From Deltaproteobacteria bacterium (GTDB lineage Bacteria > Desulfobacterota > BSN033 > WVXP01), in assembly GCA_019308905.1 (NCBI GenBank), contig JAFDHF010000021.1, positions 1-51,125 of the forward strand: a stretch of 51,125 nt of DNA. Reading direction: 5' to 3'. Every line of letters begins with the position of its first letter. Positions within the stretch are counted from its first letter, which is position 1. The notes under the pieces were generated by a model, which was given only the letters and a program-made list of their open reading frames with translations, was not told the DNA's origin and ran no database searches. This document shows, in pieces, positions 1-7,362 of this stretch. Both the position numbers and the translations under genes were made by a program.

Positions 1-1
1 A

Positions 2-853
2 TCCACGGCTCCGACCAGCGAAAAGGCTCTGGAGTCAAGCCGGTTGGTGCTTGTCAAAATGGAAATTAGTCCCAAGATCCTGTTCGGCAGCCGCGGAAAG
101 ACCCATTCCATCCTGCAGAATGAGATCGAGAAGGGACTCAGGGTTCGCATGGCCGCCCAAGGTGTGACCGGGACTGCCTATCTCGAGGTAGACTACCTCA
201 ACCCGGAGCGCAATCCTCCCATGGAAATCTACTGGACACCCAAATCCATCTATATACCTTCCGCTCCGAGTACCATTACCCGCCTTACCGCGTCCGTGAA
301 AAAGATACTGAGGAGATTGGAGAAGGTGGACACTGAGGGGATCTCGGCCACTCTGAAGGAGACTCTGGGTGCCGCGACGGAAGCGATAGAGGCGCTGAAC
401 GCCGAGGGGATAGGTGAACAGATCCAAGCCTTGCTCGCAGGGGCGAGGCGGACCAACGAGAATATCGACCGGCTCATAGAGAAGGGTGAGATAAGATCGA
501 TACTCGCCGATGCCTCGGCCACGATGAATGAGATCCGGCGAATCGTGGAGCGCTCGGAGAAGCCCGTGGCAAGGGCTCTTGCCAGACTGCCCAGGGTTTC
601 CGGAAGCGTAGAAAACCTGGCAAAGAATCTCGATTCTTCTTCTAGGGATCTTCCTGAAATCGTCGCCCGGCTGAAGAGGGTCTCTCGCCAGCTCGACGAT
701 TTGATGGCCAATCAGAGGCCGAACATCGAAAGGACCCTGGAGAACATCCGGGCCATCTCCCAAAACTTCAAGGAGTTGAGCGAGAGGGTGAAAAAAGACC
801 CCTCCCAGATCCTGTTCGGAAAGCCTCCACCCCGCTCAAAAAGGAGGAAGTGA
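2..853 (+). CDS. MlaD/MCE-domain lipid-transport protein (5' end cut off)
   Basis: The reading frame is open from the left edge, so the N-terminal membrane helix and part of the MCE domain lie outside the window. About 283 residues are visible. The first ~75 (a stretch reading LVLVKMEISPKILFGS, then VRMAAQGVTGTAYLEV) match the MCE fold of MlaD/PqiB substrate-binding subunits of ABC lipid transporters. The rest is a long helical region rich in Leu, Arg and Glu, as in MCE proteins that build a periplasmic tunnel or needle, ending in a basic tail. The stop overlaps the SD region of the next gene, a PqiC-like lipoprotein, which supports a transporter operon whose permease and ATPase lie upstream. 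The family is secure; the transported lipid is not known. Confidence 0.85.
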   Translation, partial: STAPTSEKALESSRLVLVKMEISPKILFGSRGKTHSILQNEIEKGLRVRMAAQGVTGTAYLEVDYLNPERNPPMEIYWTPKSIYIPSAPSTITRLTASVKKILRRLEKVDTEGISATLKETLGAATEAIEALNAEGIGEQIQALLAGARRTNENIDRLIEKGEIRSILADASATMNEIRRIVERSEKPVARALARLPRVSGSVENLAKNLDSSSRDLPEIVARLKRVSRQLDDLMANQRPNIERTLENIRAISQNFKELSERVKKDPSQILFGKPPPRSKRRK

Positions 854-855
854 TA

Positions 856-1485
856 ATGACGAAAAAGAGTACCCTCTCGGTGTTTCTCGCCGGGCTTCTT
901 GTATTCCTTTCGGTCCTGCCGGGTTGCCTCAGCAGGAGTTACGTAGAAAAGCATACCTATATGCTGGACGTTTCACGGGACGGAGAGGTCGCACCCCCTG
1001 AAAACGGCATCGTACTGAGGGTCCGGAAGCTCCGCATCTCTCCCCAGTACGAAGGCACGGGGTTTGTCTATCGAACGGGCGATTTGAGTTACCAGTCGGA
1101 CTTCTACAACGAATTTTTCACTTCACCGGACTCGATGATAACCGAGGAAGTCCTCGCATGGCTGGCAAAATCAGGGCTCTTCCAGCACGTTGTGGACTAC
1201 ACCGACCAGATGGAGTCCACCTACGTCGTCGAGGGGACGATCACCGATCTTTATGGGGACTACAGCAGGGGGACTCAAGCCAAGGGCGTCATGGCAGTGG
1301 AGCTCTTCTTCATAGAGGACGTTGCGGGACGTTCCAGGATCCTTCTTCAGAAGCGTTATCGTAGAGAAATCCCCCTCAAAGGAGACTCCCCGGAGGCTCT
1401 GGTGGAAGGCTGGAACAAAGCCCTCCAGCACATCCTCAGACAGTTTGAGAGCGATCTGAGAGAGACTCTCTCCCATAAGTCCTAG
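856..1485 (+). CDS. ABC-type transport auxiliary lipoprotein (PqiC/DUF330-like)
   Basis: A 209-residue protein with a lipoprotein signal peptide: basic MTKKS start, hydrophobic core, and lipobox LPGC with the lipidated Cys near residue 26. The body resembles the ABC-type transport auxiliary lipoprotein family (PqiC), which partners MCE-domain proteins at the outer membrane; it contains the typical VVEGTITDLYGDYS-like central strand. ATG at 856 is preferred over the GTG at 850 because AAGGAGG at 841-847 sits 8 bases upstream. It directly follows the MCE gene, so it is probably the last gene of that operon. The substrate is unknown. Confidence 0.8.
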   Translation: MTKKSTLSVFLAGLLVFLSVLPGCLSRSYVEKHTYMLDVSRDGEVAPPENGIVLRVRKLRISPQYEGTGFVYRTGDLSYQSDFYNEFFTSPDSMITEEVLAWLAKSGLFQHVVDYTDQMESTYVVEGTITDLYGDYSRGTQAKGVMAVELFFIEDVAGRSRILLQKRYRREIPLKGDSPEALVEGWNKALQHILRQFESDLRETLSHKS

Positions 1486-1576
1486 CTCCGACAGGTCAGC
1501 ACGAGCAGAAAAGGCAGACCCCATACGACCGGGATCCGCTCAAGGAGAAAGGGGTCCGCATACAGGGCTGGTGCAG

Positions 1577-1618
1577 AAAAAAGCCACTGCCCTTGCCGGA
1601 CGGCACTGGCAGTGGCTT
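1577..1618 (-). terminator. Rho-independent terminator after the HdeD-like gene
   Basis: An 11-bp perfect stem pairs 1581-1591 (AAGCCACTGCC) with 1608-1618 (GGCAGTGGCTT). On the minus strand the stem is followed by a run of six T. It lies just beyond the stop of the minus-strand gene ending at 1639 and also separates it from the plus-strand lipoprotein gene. Confidence 0.85.
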
Positions 1619-1638
1619 CGGAAAGGGACCTGGTTTTC

Positions 1639-2217
1639 CTACCGGGCGATGCTCCTGACGGTCAAGGCCATGATGATATACGACCAGCCGTGAACGATCA
1701 TTTCTATTGCTATCAGTAAGCCGATGACCCAAAGGCCTGAAACCGGCCAGTGGGAAAGGATCACAAGACCCAGCAGCACGGAGATGATGCCGCTGAAGAG
1801 CACCCACCCCCATCCCTTGGAACTCCGCAGCTCGATCGCCATGATGATGCGCAGGATACCCACGGCGAGGATCCCTATGGCAAGCATCGCCGTGAAAAGG
1901 GTCGAGGCGAGGAGCGGATGAGTGATGATGACGATGCCGGCAAAGATATAGAGAAACGCGATGATAACATGCCAGAGTATGCTCTTCCACCCTTTGCACT
2001 TGAACGAATCAAAGAGTTGAAGACCGCCGCCGATCAGTATGAGTACGCCAACGAAGAGCACGCTGGCCATGGTCAGACCGAAAGTCATACCGAGCCCGAT
2101 GATGCCGAGGATGACAAATACGATGCCGAGCCCGAGCAGCCAGCCCCAATGCTTCCTGACCTCTCCGAAGACCTCATTCTGTTCTGCCGCCATAATTTCC
2201 GTGTTGTTTTGTGCCAT
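1639..2217 (-). CDS. HdeD-family (DUF308) membrane protein
   Basis: A 192-residue integral membrane protein with about six hydrophobic helices in three helix pairs, the usual length and layout of the HdeD/DUF308 family. HdeD in enterobacteria is linked to acid resistance; its mechanism is unknown. The start at 2217 (MAQNNTE) is preferred because AAAGGAGG lies just upstream; longer forms would add a non-conserved leader. It follows the pseudo-receiver gene by 120 bases on the same strand with no terminator in between, so both are probably read from the sigma-54 promoter at 2824-2837. A strong terminator follows. The role as an envelope stress protein is inferred from the family. Confidence 0.85.
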   Translation of the reverse strand: MAQNNTEIMAAEQNEVFGEVRKHWGWLLGLGIVFVILGIIGLGMTFGLTMASVLFVGVLILIGGGLQLFDSFKCKGWKSILWHVIIAFLYIFAGIVIITHPLLASTLFTAMLAIGILAVGILRIIMAIELRSSKGWGWVLFSGIISVLLGLVILSHWPVSGLWVIGLLIAIEMIVHGWSYIIMALTVRSIAR

Positions 2218-2336
2218 GAGATGTTCCTCCTTTCTGATTTGAGAGTCTACCACGCAGGAGCCCGGCTTCCGTTTCGGTGGGCAGCCGGACATCTATCTTT
2301 CAACAAGTCCCCAGTGAGGCGGACGGAGAGACACCG

Positions 2337-2759
2337 TTATCTCCTCGAGATTCGTCTTCGGTTGCGGTCGATCCTGCGGATCAGCGCTATCATCTCTTTC
2401 GGGGTGATAGGCTGCTGGCCATGGCCGTCCATGTCCGGTCTCATGGTCTCCGCTGCTCGTTGGTCGAAACCGATGCCCGATAAGAGCAGAACCGAAGTTT
2501 GAGGATGGACCTTCTTGACCCAATCTAAGAACTCGTACATTCCCGGGGTCGGTACGGTCCCAACCATGACGATCAGGTCGAAGGGACTCCTGCGGGAGTC
2601 TTCGATTCTTCTACGAGCTGCCCCATAGTCGCACTTCTCCTCCAGCAAAAACCGCTCTCTTTTCAAGTGTCGGCCCAGGGTTCTCACAAACTCTGCTTCA
2701 TCTCCGGTCAATAGAATCCGTCTTATGGTTTCAAGCACCCAGGTCCACTCCCTCGGCAT
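2337..2759 (-). CDS. Stand-alone receiver-like protein without phospho-acceptor Asp
   Basis: A 140-residue single-domain protein with response-regulator receiver layout: an acidic pair (D20-E21) after strand 1, FDLIVMVG as strand 3, a PGMYEFLDWVK helix and LLLSG as strand 4. The residue where the phosphorylated Asp should be is Val66, and the Lys normally before Pro after strand 5 is Gln116 (GQQPITP). It therefore should not accept phosphate in the usual way and may be a binding or decoy partner. No strong SD is visible at the ATG. It is the first gene after the minus-strand sigma-54 promoter at 2824-2837 and lies divergently from the histidine kinase, so a feedback role is plausible but unproven. 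Confidence 0.65.
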   Translation of the reverse strand: MPREWTWVLETIRRILLTGDEAEFVRTLGRHLKRERFLLEEKCDYGAARRRIEDSRRSPFDLIVMVGTVPTPGMYEFLDWVKKVHPQTSVLLLSGIGFDQRAAETMRPDMDGHGQQPITPKEMIALIRRIDRNRRRISRR

Positions 2760-2823
2760 TTAGGTCATCCGTGCCGGGTTCTCCCGAAGTCCGCAACCGG
2801 GGAACGGGAATACTTGGGCCACT

Positions 2824-2837
2824 GCAACGGTTATGCC
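2824..2837 (-). promoter_or_regulatory. Sigma-54 promoter A (pseudo-receiver/HdeD)
   Basis: On the minus strand this reads GGCATAACCGTTGC, a GG-N10-GC element with a good TTGC -12 box. It is nearly the same as promoter D (GGCATACCGATTGC). It lies 65 bases upstream of the pseudo-receiver start. Inverted-repeat activator sites begin 104 and 198 bases upstream of its -24 GG. Confidence 0.8.
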
Positions 2838-2927
2838 TAGAGCTTCAATGGGGAGAAAGAGGCGCTAACCTACTGACATGGCGTGAGTTCTTGAGTTGAG
2901 AGGACGAACTGCGCGGGAGTCGGGAGG

Positions 2928-2941
2928 TGACCCAAAGGTCA
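2928..2941. promoter_or_regulatory. Activator site A1 (proximal)
   Basis: TGACCCAAAGGTCA is a perfect inverted repeat: TGACC, 4-base spacer, GGTCA. It starts 104 bases upstream of the -24 GG of promoter A, matching the proximal sites of promoters B, C and D (102-103). Confidence 0.75.
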
Positions 2942-3021
2942 GGGAGACACGTGTTGACCGGAAGAGGGGTGCGGTTTTGACAGCGTTGAATTGATTGAAC
3001 CGGCTGAGGCAGCACCAAAAG

Positions 3022-3035
3022 CGACTTTTTTGTCA
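3022..3035. promoter_or_regulatory. Activator site A2 (distal)
   Basis: On the minus strand this reads TGACAAAAAAGTCG, the same A-tract form as distal sites B1 and C1. It starts 198 bases upstream of the -24 GG of promoter A. Confidence 0.65.
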
Positions 3036-3043
3036 TATCCATG

Positions 3044-3057
3044 TGACGCAAAGGACC
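3044..3057. promoter_or_regulatory. Possible extra activator site A3
   Basis: TGACGCAAAGGACC is an imperfect copy of the TGACM-N4-GGTCR site. It lies 22 bases (about two helical turns) from A2 and on the kinase-gene side. The right half is degenerate, so it may be a weak site or chance. Confidence 0.35.
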
Positions 3058-3096
3058 GGTCGAATCCAAAATCGGCAATCTCGGGTGGGAGGTTCC

Positions 3097-3126
3097 TTGA
3101 CAACGAACACCCGGGCTGAGTAGAGT
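3097..3126 (+). promoter_or_regulatory. Possible sigma-70 promoter of the kinase/activator operon
   Basis: TTGACA at 3097-3102 is followed after 18 bases by TAGAGT at 3121-3126. It faces the histidine kinase gene, about 170 bases before its start. The -10 box matches 4 of 6 consensus bases, so this is moderate evidence. No sigma-54 element was seen in front of the kinase. Confidence 0.4.
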
Positions 3127-3294
3127 CTCTATATGGGGGGCCGAAGGCTCTTGAGGTGCGTGTTTAAGCTCTGAATCCATGTTCTCTCCTGTGTTGTGCC
3201 TTGAAAGCTCATCGAACAAACGAGATCCGGACAGGCTGCGTGGAAGGCGGGAGCGAGAACCTTCGCGCCTGTGTATGACGAGAGGAGCGGGCCG

Positions 3295-5481
3295 ATGGCT
3301 GCAAGATTCGGCTATGAAGAGTCGGAGCAGAGGGCCGGGGATGAGGTGAGCAAACGGCCCCGTCGTCTCGAAGAGTTGGTGAAAGAGCGTACGGCGGAAC
3401 TCCAAAGGGAGATCGACCGGCGAAAGAAGACCGAGGCTGAGTTGCGCAAGCTCTCGCGGGCCGTGGAGGAGAGCCCGGCAAGCGTGGTCATTACGGACAC
3501 AATGGGGACCATAGAGTACGTCAACAAGAAATTTGCACGGCTCACAGGGTACACGGCTGGCGAAGCAATTGGACAGAATCCATCAATCCTGAAGTCCGGC
3601 AGACAGTCTCCGGGATTCTACCAGGAGTTGTGGGAGACGATCACTCATGGAAACGAGTGGCGCGGGGAGTTCCTCAACAAGAAGAAAAACGGGGATCTTT
3701 ACTGGGAAGCCGCCTCGATCTCTCCCATCAAGAATGACCGTGGTACGATTACCCATTTCGTCGGAGTCAAGGAAGACATAACCGATCGCAAGGGGGCGGA
3801 GGAGGCACTGAGGAGGGCCCACGAAGAGCTTGAACAATATGTGAAGGAGCGTACTGAAGAGCTGGTCAGAGCAAATGAGCAACTGAGGCGTGAGGTGGAG
3901 GAGCGTAAGCGGGCCGAGGATGCGCTCCGGGAGAGCGAAGCACGGTTCCGGCAGCTCGCCGAGAACATCGAGGATGTCTTCTGGTTGCGCAGTGCGGACC
4001 TGACCGAGGTATTCTACGTAAGCCCGGCATACGAGAAGGTTTGGGGGCGCACCTGCCGGAGCCTGTACGATCGGCACATGATCTGGTTCGAGGGTGTTCA
4101 TCCGGATGACCGGGAGCACGTAAAGAACGCCCTCATGAGAGTGAGAGTGGAGGAATCCGGTTTTGAACATCGGATCGTACGACCGGACGGTTCCGCGCGG
4201 TGGGTGCGAATTCGTTCGTTCCCGATTCGTGACGAGTCAGGCAAAGTCTATCGTATCGCGGGCATCGCCTCGGATGTCACAGAGGAGAAACGGCTTCGAC
4301 AGGAATCGGAGCGCCGCCAGCAACAGATCATCCAGGCCGACAGACTTTCCTCGCTGGGACAGGTAGTGGCGGGTGTGGCCCATGAAATCAACAACCCCAA
4401 CAGTTTTATCACCTATAATACCCCCCTCCTGGAAGAGACCTGGAGGATCTTCGAGCCGATTCTCAGGGAATATTCGGACACCCACCCAGGGTGGCAGAAG
4501 GACGGCCTGGGTTTCGAGGAACTGCTCGAGGACATGCGGGAGATCATCAGAGCGATCCGCATAGGTTCTGAACGAATCAACAGGGTAGTCTCAGACCTTA
4601 AGGATTTTGCCCGGATGGACGAAAGCGTTCACACCAGGCCGGTCCAGGTGAACGAAGTTGTCGAAAAGACGCTCAGGATAGTGGGTGCCCAACTGAGAAA
4701 ATCGGTCGGGGAGATAGAGATCCGCCTCGGTGAGGGTTTGCCGGAAATCGACGGCCACCTTCAGAAACTCGAGCAGGTGGTGGCGAACCTGCTCGTGAAT
4801 GCCTCCCAGGCCGTCCCCGACAAGGCCCGGGGGAAGGTTTCCATTAGGACCCGGTATCTCGAGAGACTCCGGGCCGTGCTGATAGAAGTCGAGGACAACG
4901 GCAGAGGCATGGAGGCCAAGGTGGTTGACCGGATCTTCGATCCTTTCTTTACTACCCGGAGGGAAGAAAGGGGCACCGGACTGGGACTTTCCGTCTCCCA
5001 CGGCCTGGTCGAGGAGCACAGAGGGGTGATCGGGGTGCTTTCACGACCCGGTCGGGGAAGCCGTTTTACCGTGTTTCTTCCCGTCGAGAGGGACTCCCAA
5101 CTGCACCTCGAGCCGACCATCCTCTCTGTAAGAGACAATGGAAAGGTGCAGGGGAAGCATGGATCGCTCCGGGCAGTAGTTGGGGCGGGCTGGGTTGAGA
5201 TCCCCCTCGAATCGGAACGCGTGATGGAATACCTGGAGGGGCACCCCGAGGTGGATACGGTTTTGTTCGAGATCGTGCCTCCGGGGATGACCGGCTGGGA
5301 GCTCGCAGTAGAGGTGGAATCCCGCTTCCCTCTGGTGGCCGTCGTCCTCCATACGAGGTCTCCCGACGCGCTCAAACGCGGACCCGATGGTATATTCCAA
5401 TCCGGACACCTGGTACAGGAGCCGGTGGAGACCGACCGGTTGCTCCAGGTGGTTGGTGCCCTCGGGAGGCAAAGGCTATGA
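3295..5481 (+). CDS. PAS-PAS sensor histidine kinase with C-terminal pseudo-receiver
   Basis: A 728-residue kinase with no membrane helix, so a cytosolic sensor. Order: coiled coil (~20-55), PAS 1 (~55-165), coiled coil, PAS 2 (~215-335), HisKA dimerisation domain with phospho-acceptor His363 in VAHEINNP, HATPase domain (N-box Asn502 in LLVNASQ, then EDNGRGM and GTGLGLSVSHG), and a receiver-like tail (~605-728). In the tail the phospho-acceptor position is Glu659 (VLFEIVPPGMTGWEL), a change that can mimic phosphorylation. ATG 3295 is preferred to GTG 3271 because AGGAG sits 7 bases upstream. The stop overlaps the start of the sigma-54 activator gene (ATGA), so the two form a cognate pair. The signal is unknown; PAS domains commonly sense redox, ligands or oxygen. 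Confidence 0.9.
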   Translation: MAARFGYEESEQRAGDEVSKRPRRLEELVKERTAELQREIDRRKKTEAELRKLSRAVEESPASVVITDTMGTIEYVNKKFARLTGYTAGEAIGQNPSILKSGRQSPGFYQELWETITHGNEWRGEFLNKKKNGDLYWEAASISPIKNDRGTITHFVGVKEDITDRKGAEEALRRAHEELEQYVKERTEELVRANEQLRREVEERKRAEDALRESEARFRQLAENIEDVFWLRSADLTEVFYVSPAYEKVWGRTCRSLYDRHMIWFEGVHPDDREHVKNALMRVRVEESGFEHRIVRPDGSARWVRIRSFPIRDESGKVYRIAGIASDVTEEKRLRQESERRQQQIIQADRLSSLGQVVAGVAHEINNPNSFITYNTPLLEETWRIFEPILREYSDTHPGWQKDGLGFEELLEDMREIIRAIRIGSERINRVVSDLKDFARMDESVHTRPVQVNEVVEKTLRIVGAQLRKSVGEIEIRLGEGLPEIDGHLQKLEQVVANLLVNASQAVPDKARGKVSIRTRYLERLRAVLIEVEDNGRGMEAKVVDRIFDPFFTTRREERGTGLGLSVSHGLVEEHRGVIGVLSRPGRGSRFTVFLPVERDSQLHLEPTILSVRDNGKVQGKHGSLRAVVGAGWVEIPLESERVMEYLEGHPEVDTVLFEIVPPGMTGWELAVEVESRFPLVAVVLHTRSPDALKRGPDGIFQSGHLVQEPVETDRLLQVVGALGRQRL

Positions 5482-6848
5482 GAATTCTCATTGTCGACGA
5501 CGAACAAATGGCTCTCACCTCGGTGAAGCGCATCCTGAGGCATCGAAACTTCAGGGACGTGGAGGTATGCGACAACGGCCGGGACGCCGTCCGTCTGATC
5601 AAGGAGAAAGACTTCGATATCGTCCTGCTCGATATCATCATGCCGGAGGTGGACGGGCTGGAGGTGCTGGAGGCCACAAAGCCGTACAGACCTGCGACGG
5701 AGTTTATCATGTTGACCGCGGTGGATGATGTATCTCTCTCGGTAAAGGCCGTCCACCTCGGTGCCTACGACTATCTGGTCAAGCCGGTGGACAACGATCG
5801 GCTTCTCCTTTCAATCGAACGGGCCTATGAACGTAAAGGCCTGCGAACGGGTCTGGCAGGCGCGGGCTCTGCCAGAAAGAAACGGCAAATACCCCCTGCC
5901 TTTGCGGACACGATTACTCGGGACCCTCGTATGATCGAACTGCTTCACTATGCCGATACGATGGCTCGAAGCGGCAATCCCTTTCTCATCACAGGGGAGT
6001 CTGGAACCGGCAAGGAGTTGCTTGCCCGGGGAATCCACCGGGTGGGTCCATCCCCTGACGGGCCCTTCATAGCGGTAAATGTCGGCTCTGTGCCGGAATC
6101 CCTGTTCGAAGGCCAGTTTTTCGGATACGTGAAGGGCGCCTATACGGGCGCCACAGTGGATCATGCCGGATATTTCGAGCAGGCTCACGGCGGAACACTA
6201 TTCTTGGATGAGATCGGGGAATTGGCTCCCAACCTCCAGGTCAAGTTCCTCCGGACACTGGAGGAAAAAGCGATCATCAGACTCGGCGAGAAGAAAGTCA
6301 GGCAGGTGGATGTTCGGATCGCATCGTCAACCAACACGGACCTGGACAGGGCCGTACAGGAAGGCAGATTCAGGCTGGATCTCTTCTATCGGCTCAATTC
6401 AGCCCACGTGCACCTCCCGCCTCTGCGGGAGAGGGCCCAAGACATTCCTCTCTTGGCCGATCATTTTCTGAGAGCGGCCTGTTCGCGCCACAAAAAGGAG
6501 GTACGGGGTTTCAGCCCCGAAGCCATGGATCTGTTGACCAAGATGCGTTTCCCGGGCAATATCCGCGAACTCGCACAGGTAGTCGAACGGTGCGTGCTCC
6601 TCGCCGATTCGACCCTCATCCTGCCCCGGCACCTGGAGGGAGGTGAATCCTCTGTTGTTTCCTTTGGACGAACACTCTGCACCCTGAAGGAGAACGACGA
6701 GATTCACGTGGCTTACGTGCTCAACCAGACTCGGGGCAATCGCAGGGAGGCGGCCCGGATCCTCGGCGTTACCGTAAGGCAGGTTCAACGCAAGCTCGCC
6801 CGGATGAAGAAGGACCCGAGGTGGAAAGGAGAGCTCGGAGGTTTATGA
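5478..6848 (+). CDS. NtrC-family sigma-54-dependent response regulator
   Basis: A 456-residue activator. The receiver domain (1-~120) has the phospho-acceptor Asp52 (VLLDIIMPEVDG). The AAA+ domain (~145-380) has Walker A GESGTGKE at ~173-180, the sigma-54 contact loop GAYTGA at 220-225 (Tyr for the usual Phe is common), and Walker B LFLDEIGEL. The C-terminal Fis-type helix-turn-helix covers GNRREAARILGVTVRQVQRKL. It overlaps the kinase gene by four bases and is its likely partner. Four sigma-54 promoters with paired TGACM-N4-GGTCR sites lie in this window, and this is the only sigma-54 activator here, so it is the prime candidate to bind them; that link is inference. Confidence 0.93.
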   Translation: MRILIVDDEQMALTSVKRILRHRNFRDVEVCDNGRDAVRLIKEKDFDIVLLDIIMPEVDGLEVLEATKPYRPATEFIMLTAVDDVSLSVKAVHLGAYDYLVKPVDNDRLLLSIERAYERKGLRTGLAGAGSARKKRQIPPAFADTITRDPRMIELLHYADTMARSGNPFLITGESGTGKELLARGIHRVGPSPDGPFIAVNVGSVPESLFEGQFFGYVKGAYTGATVDHAGYFEQAHGGTLFLDEIGELAPNLQVKFLRTLEEKAIIRLGEKKVRQVDVRIASSTNTDLDRAVQEGRFRLDLFYRLNSAHVHLPPLRERAQDIPLLADHFLRAACSRHKKEVRGFSPEAMDLLTKMRFPGNIRELAQVVERCVLLADSTLILPRHLEGGESSVVSFGRTLCTLKENDEIHVAYVLNQTRGNRREAARILGVTVRQVQRKLARMKKDPRWKGELGGL

Positions 6849-6878
6849 TTGCCAGGCGTCCTTTGTGTCCTGCCAACA

Positions 6879-6892
6879 TGACAAAAAGGTCG
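6879..6892. promoter_or_regulatory. Activator site B1 (distal)
   Basis: TGACAAAAAGGTCG is an inverted repeat with an A-tract spacer, identical to site C1 except for the last base. It starts 194 bases upstream of the -24 GG of promoter B and just after the activator gene. Confidence 0.75.
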
Positions 6893-6970
6893 CGGTCATG
6901 CTGCATCAGCCGTTTCAATGAACAGTGATTGATCATCGTCAAAGGGGCCTCTTGGATGCGGCGGCACCAA

Positions 6971-6984
6971 TGACCTTTAGGTCG
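6971..6984. promoter_or_regulatory. Activator site B2 (proximal)
   Basis: TGACCTTTAGGTCG is an inverted repeat that starts 102 bases upstream of the -24 GG of promoter B and 92 bases after B1, the same layout as promoter C. Confidence 0.75.
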
Positions 6985-7072
6985 CCTGGAGTGCCGCTGC
7001 GTGGTTTTGCCCGCATTTGGAAAGCCTCCGTTTTCCAAAGGGTTATAGTTCCCTTGTGCTTCAGGCCTTTGG

Positions 7073-7086
7073 GGCATTCCAATTGC
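7073..7086 (+). promoter_or_regulatory. Sigma-54 promoter B (efflux/glucokinase operon)
   Basis: GGCATTCCAATTGC is a GG-N10-GC element with a TTGC -12 box. It faces the RND efflux operon. Transcription would start near 7098, leaving a leader of about 265 bases before the adaptor gene; no known riboswitch was recognised in that leader. Confidence 0.8.
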
Positions 7087-7362
7087 TTTCTTGTCTGTGG
7101 TATCTTTCTCATTGATCTTTGGCGGGGATTGTTTCGAGTGACGGTGTGCAGGCCGTGATGACCGCCCCATCAGGTTGGACAGGCTTTCCCGGTGGGGACG
7201 GAAAGGCCGGCCGAACCCGCCTGAGTCCCTGTGTCGGGGCAGCAAGACCGCTGGCCGTTGTCCTGCAGGGAGCAGGTCGCGCCGTCGCCTGGCAGCCCTT
7301 GTGTATGGCAACTCGAAGGAGTAGAGGTTTGTTCCAATACTAAGCACCCAGAGGTAGAAAAA

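Noticed and set aside
2845-3405. Minus-strand frame of 186 codons in the kinase upstream region
   Set aside because: It runs through the activator sites and into the kinase coding region, is Ser/Arg/Pro-rich without a domain, and would cover promoter A's regulatory sites.
7098-7362. Riboswitch in the long leader of the efflux operon
   Set aside because: Several G/C-rich stems can be drawn, but no core of a known class (cyclic-di-GMP, cobalamin, TPP, molybdenum cofactor) was recognised.
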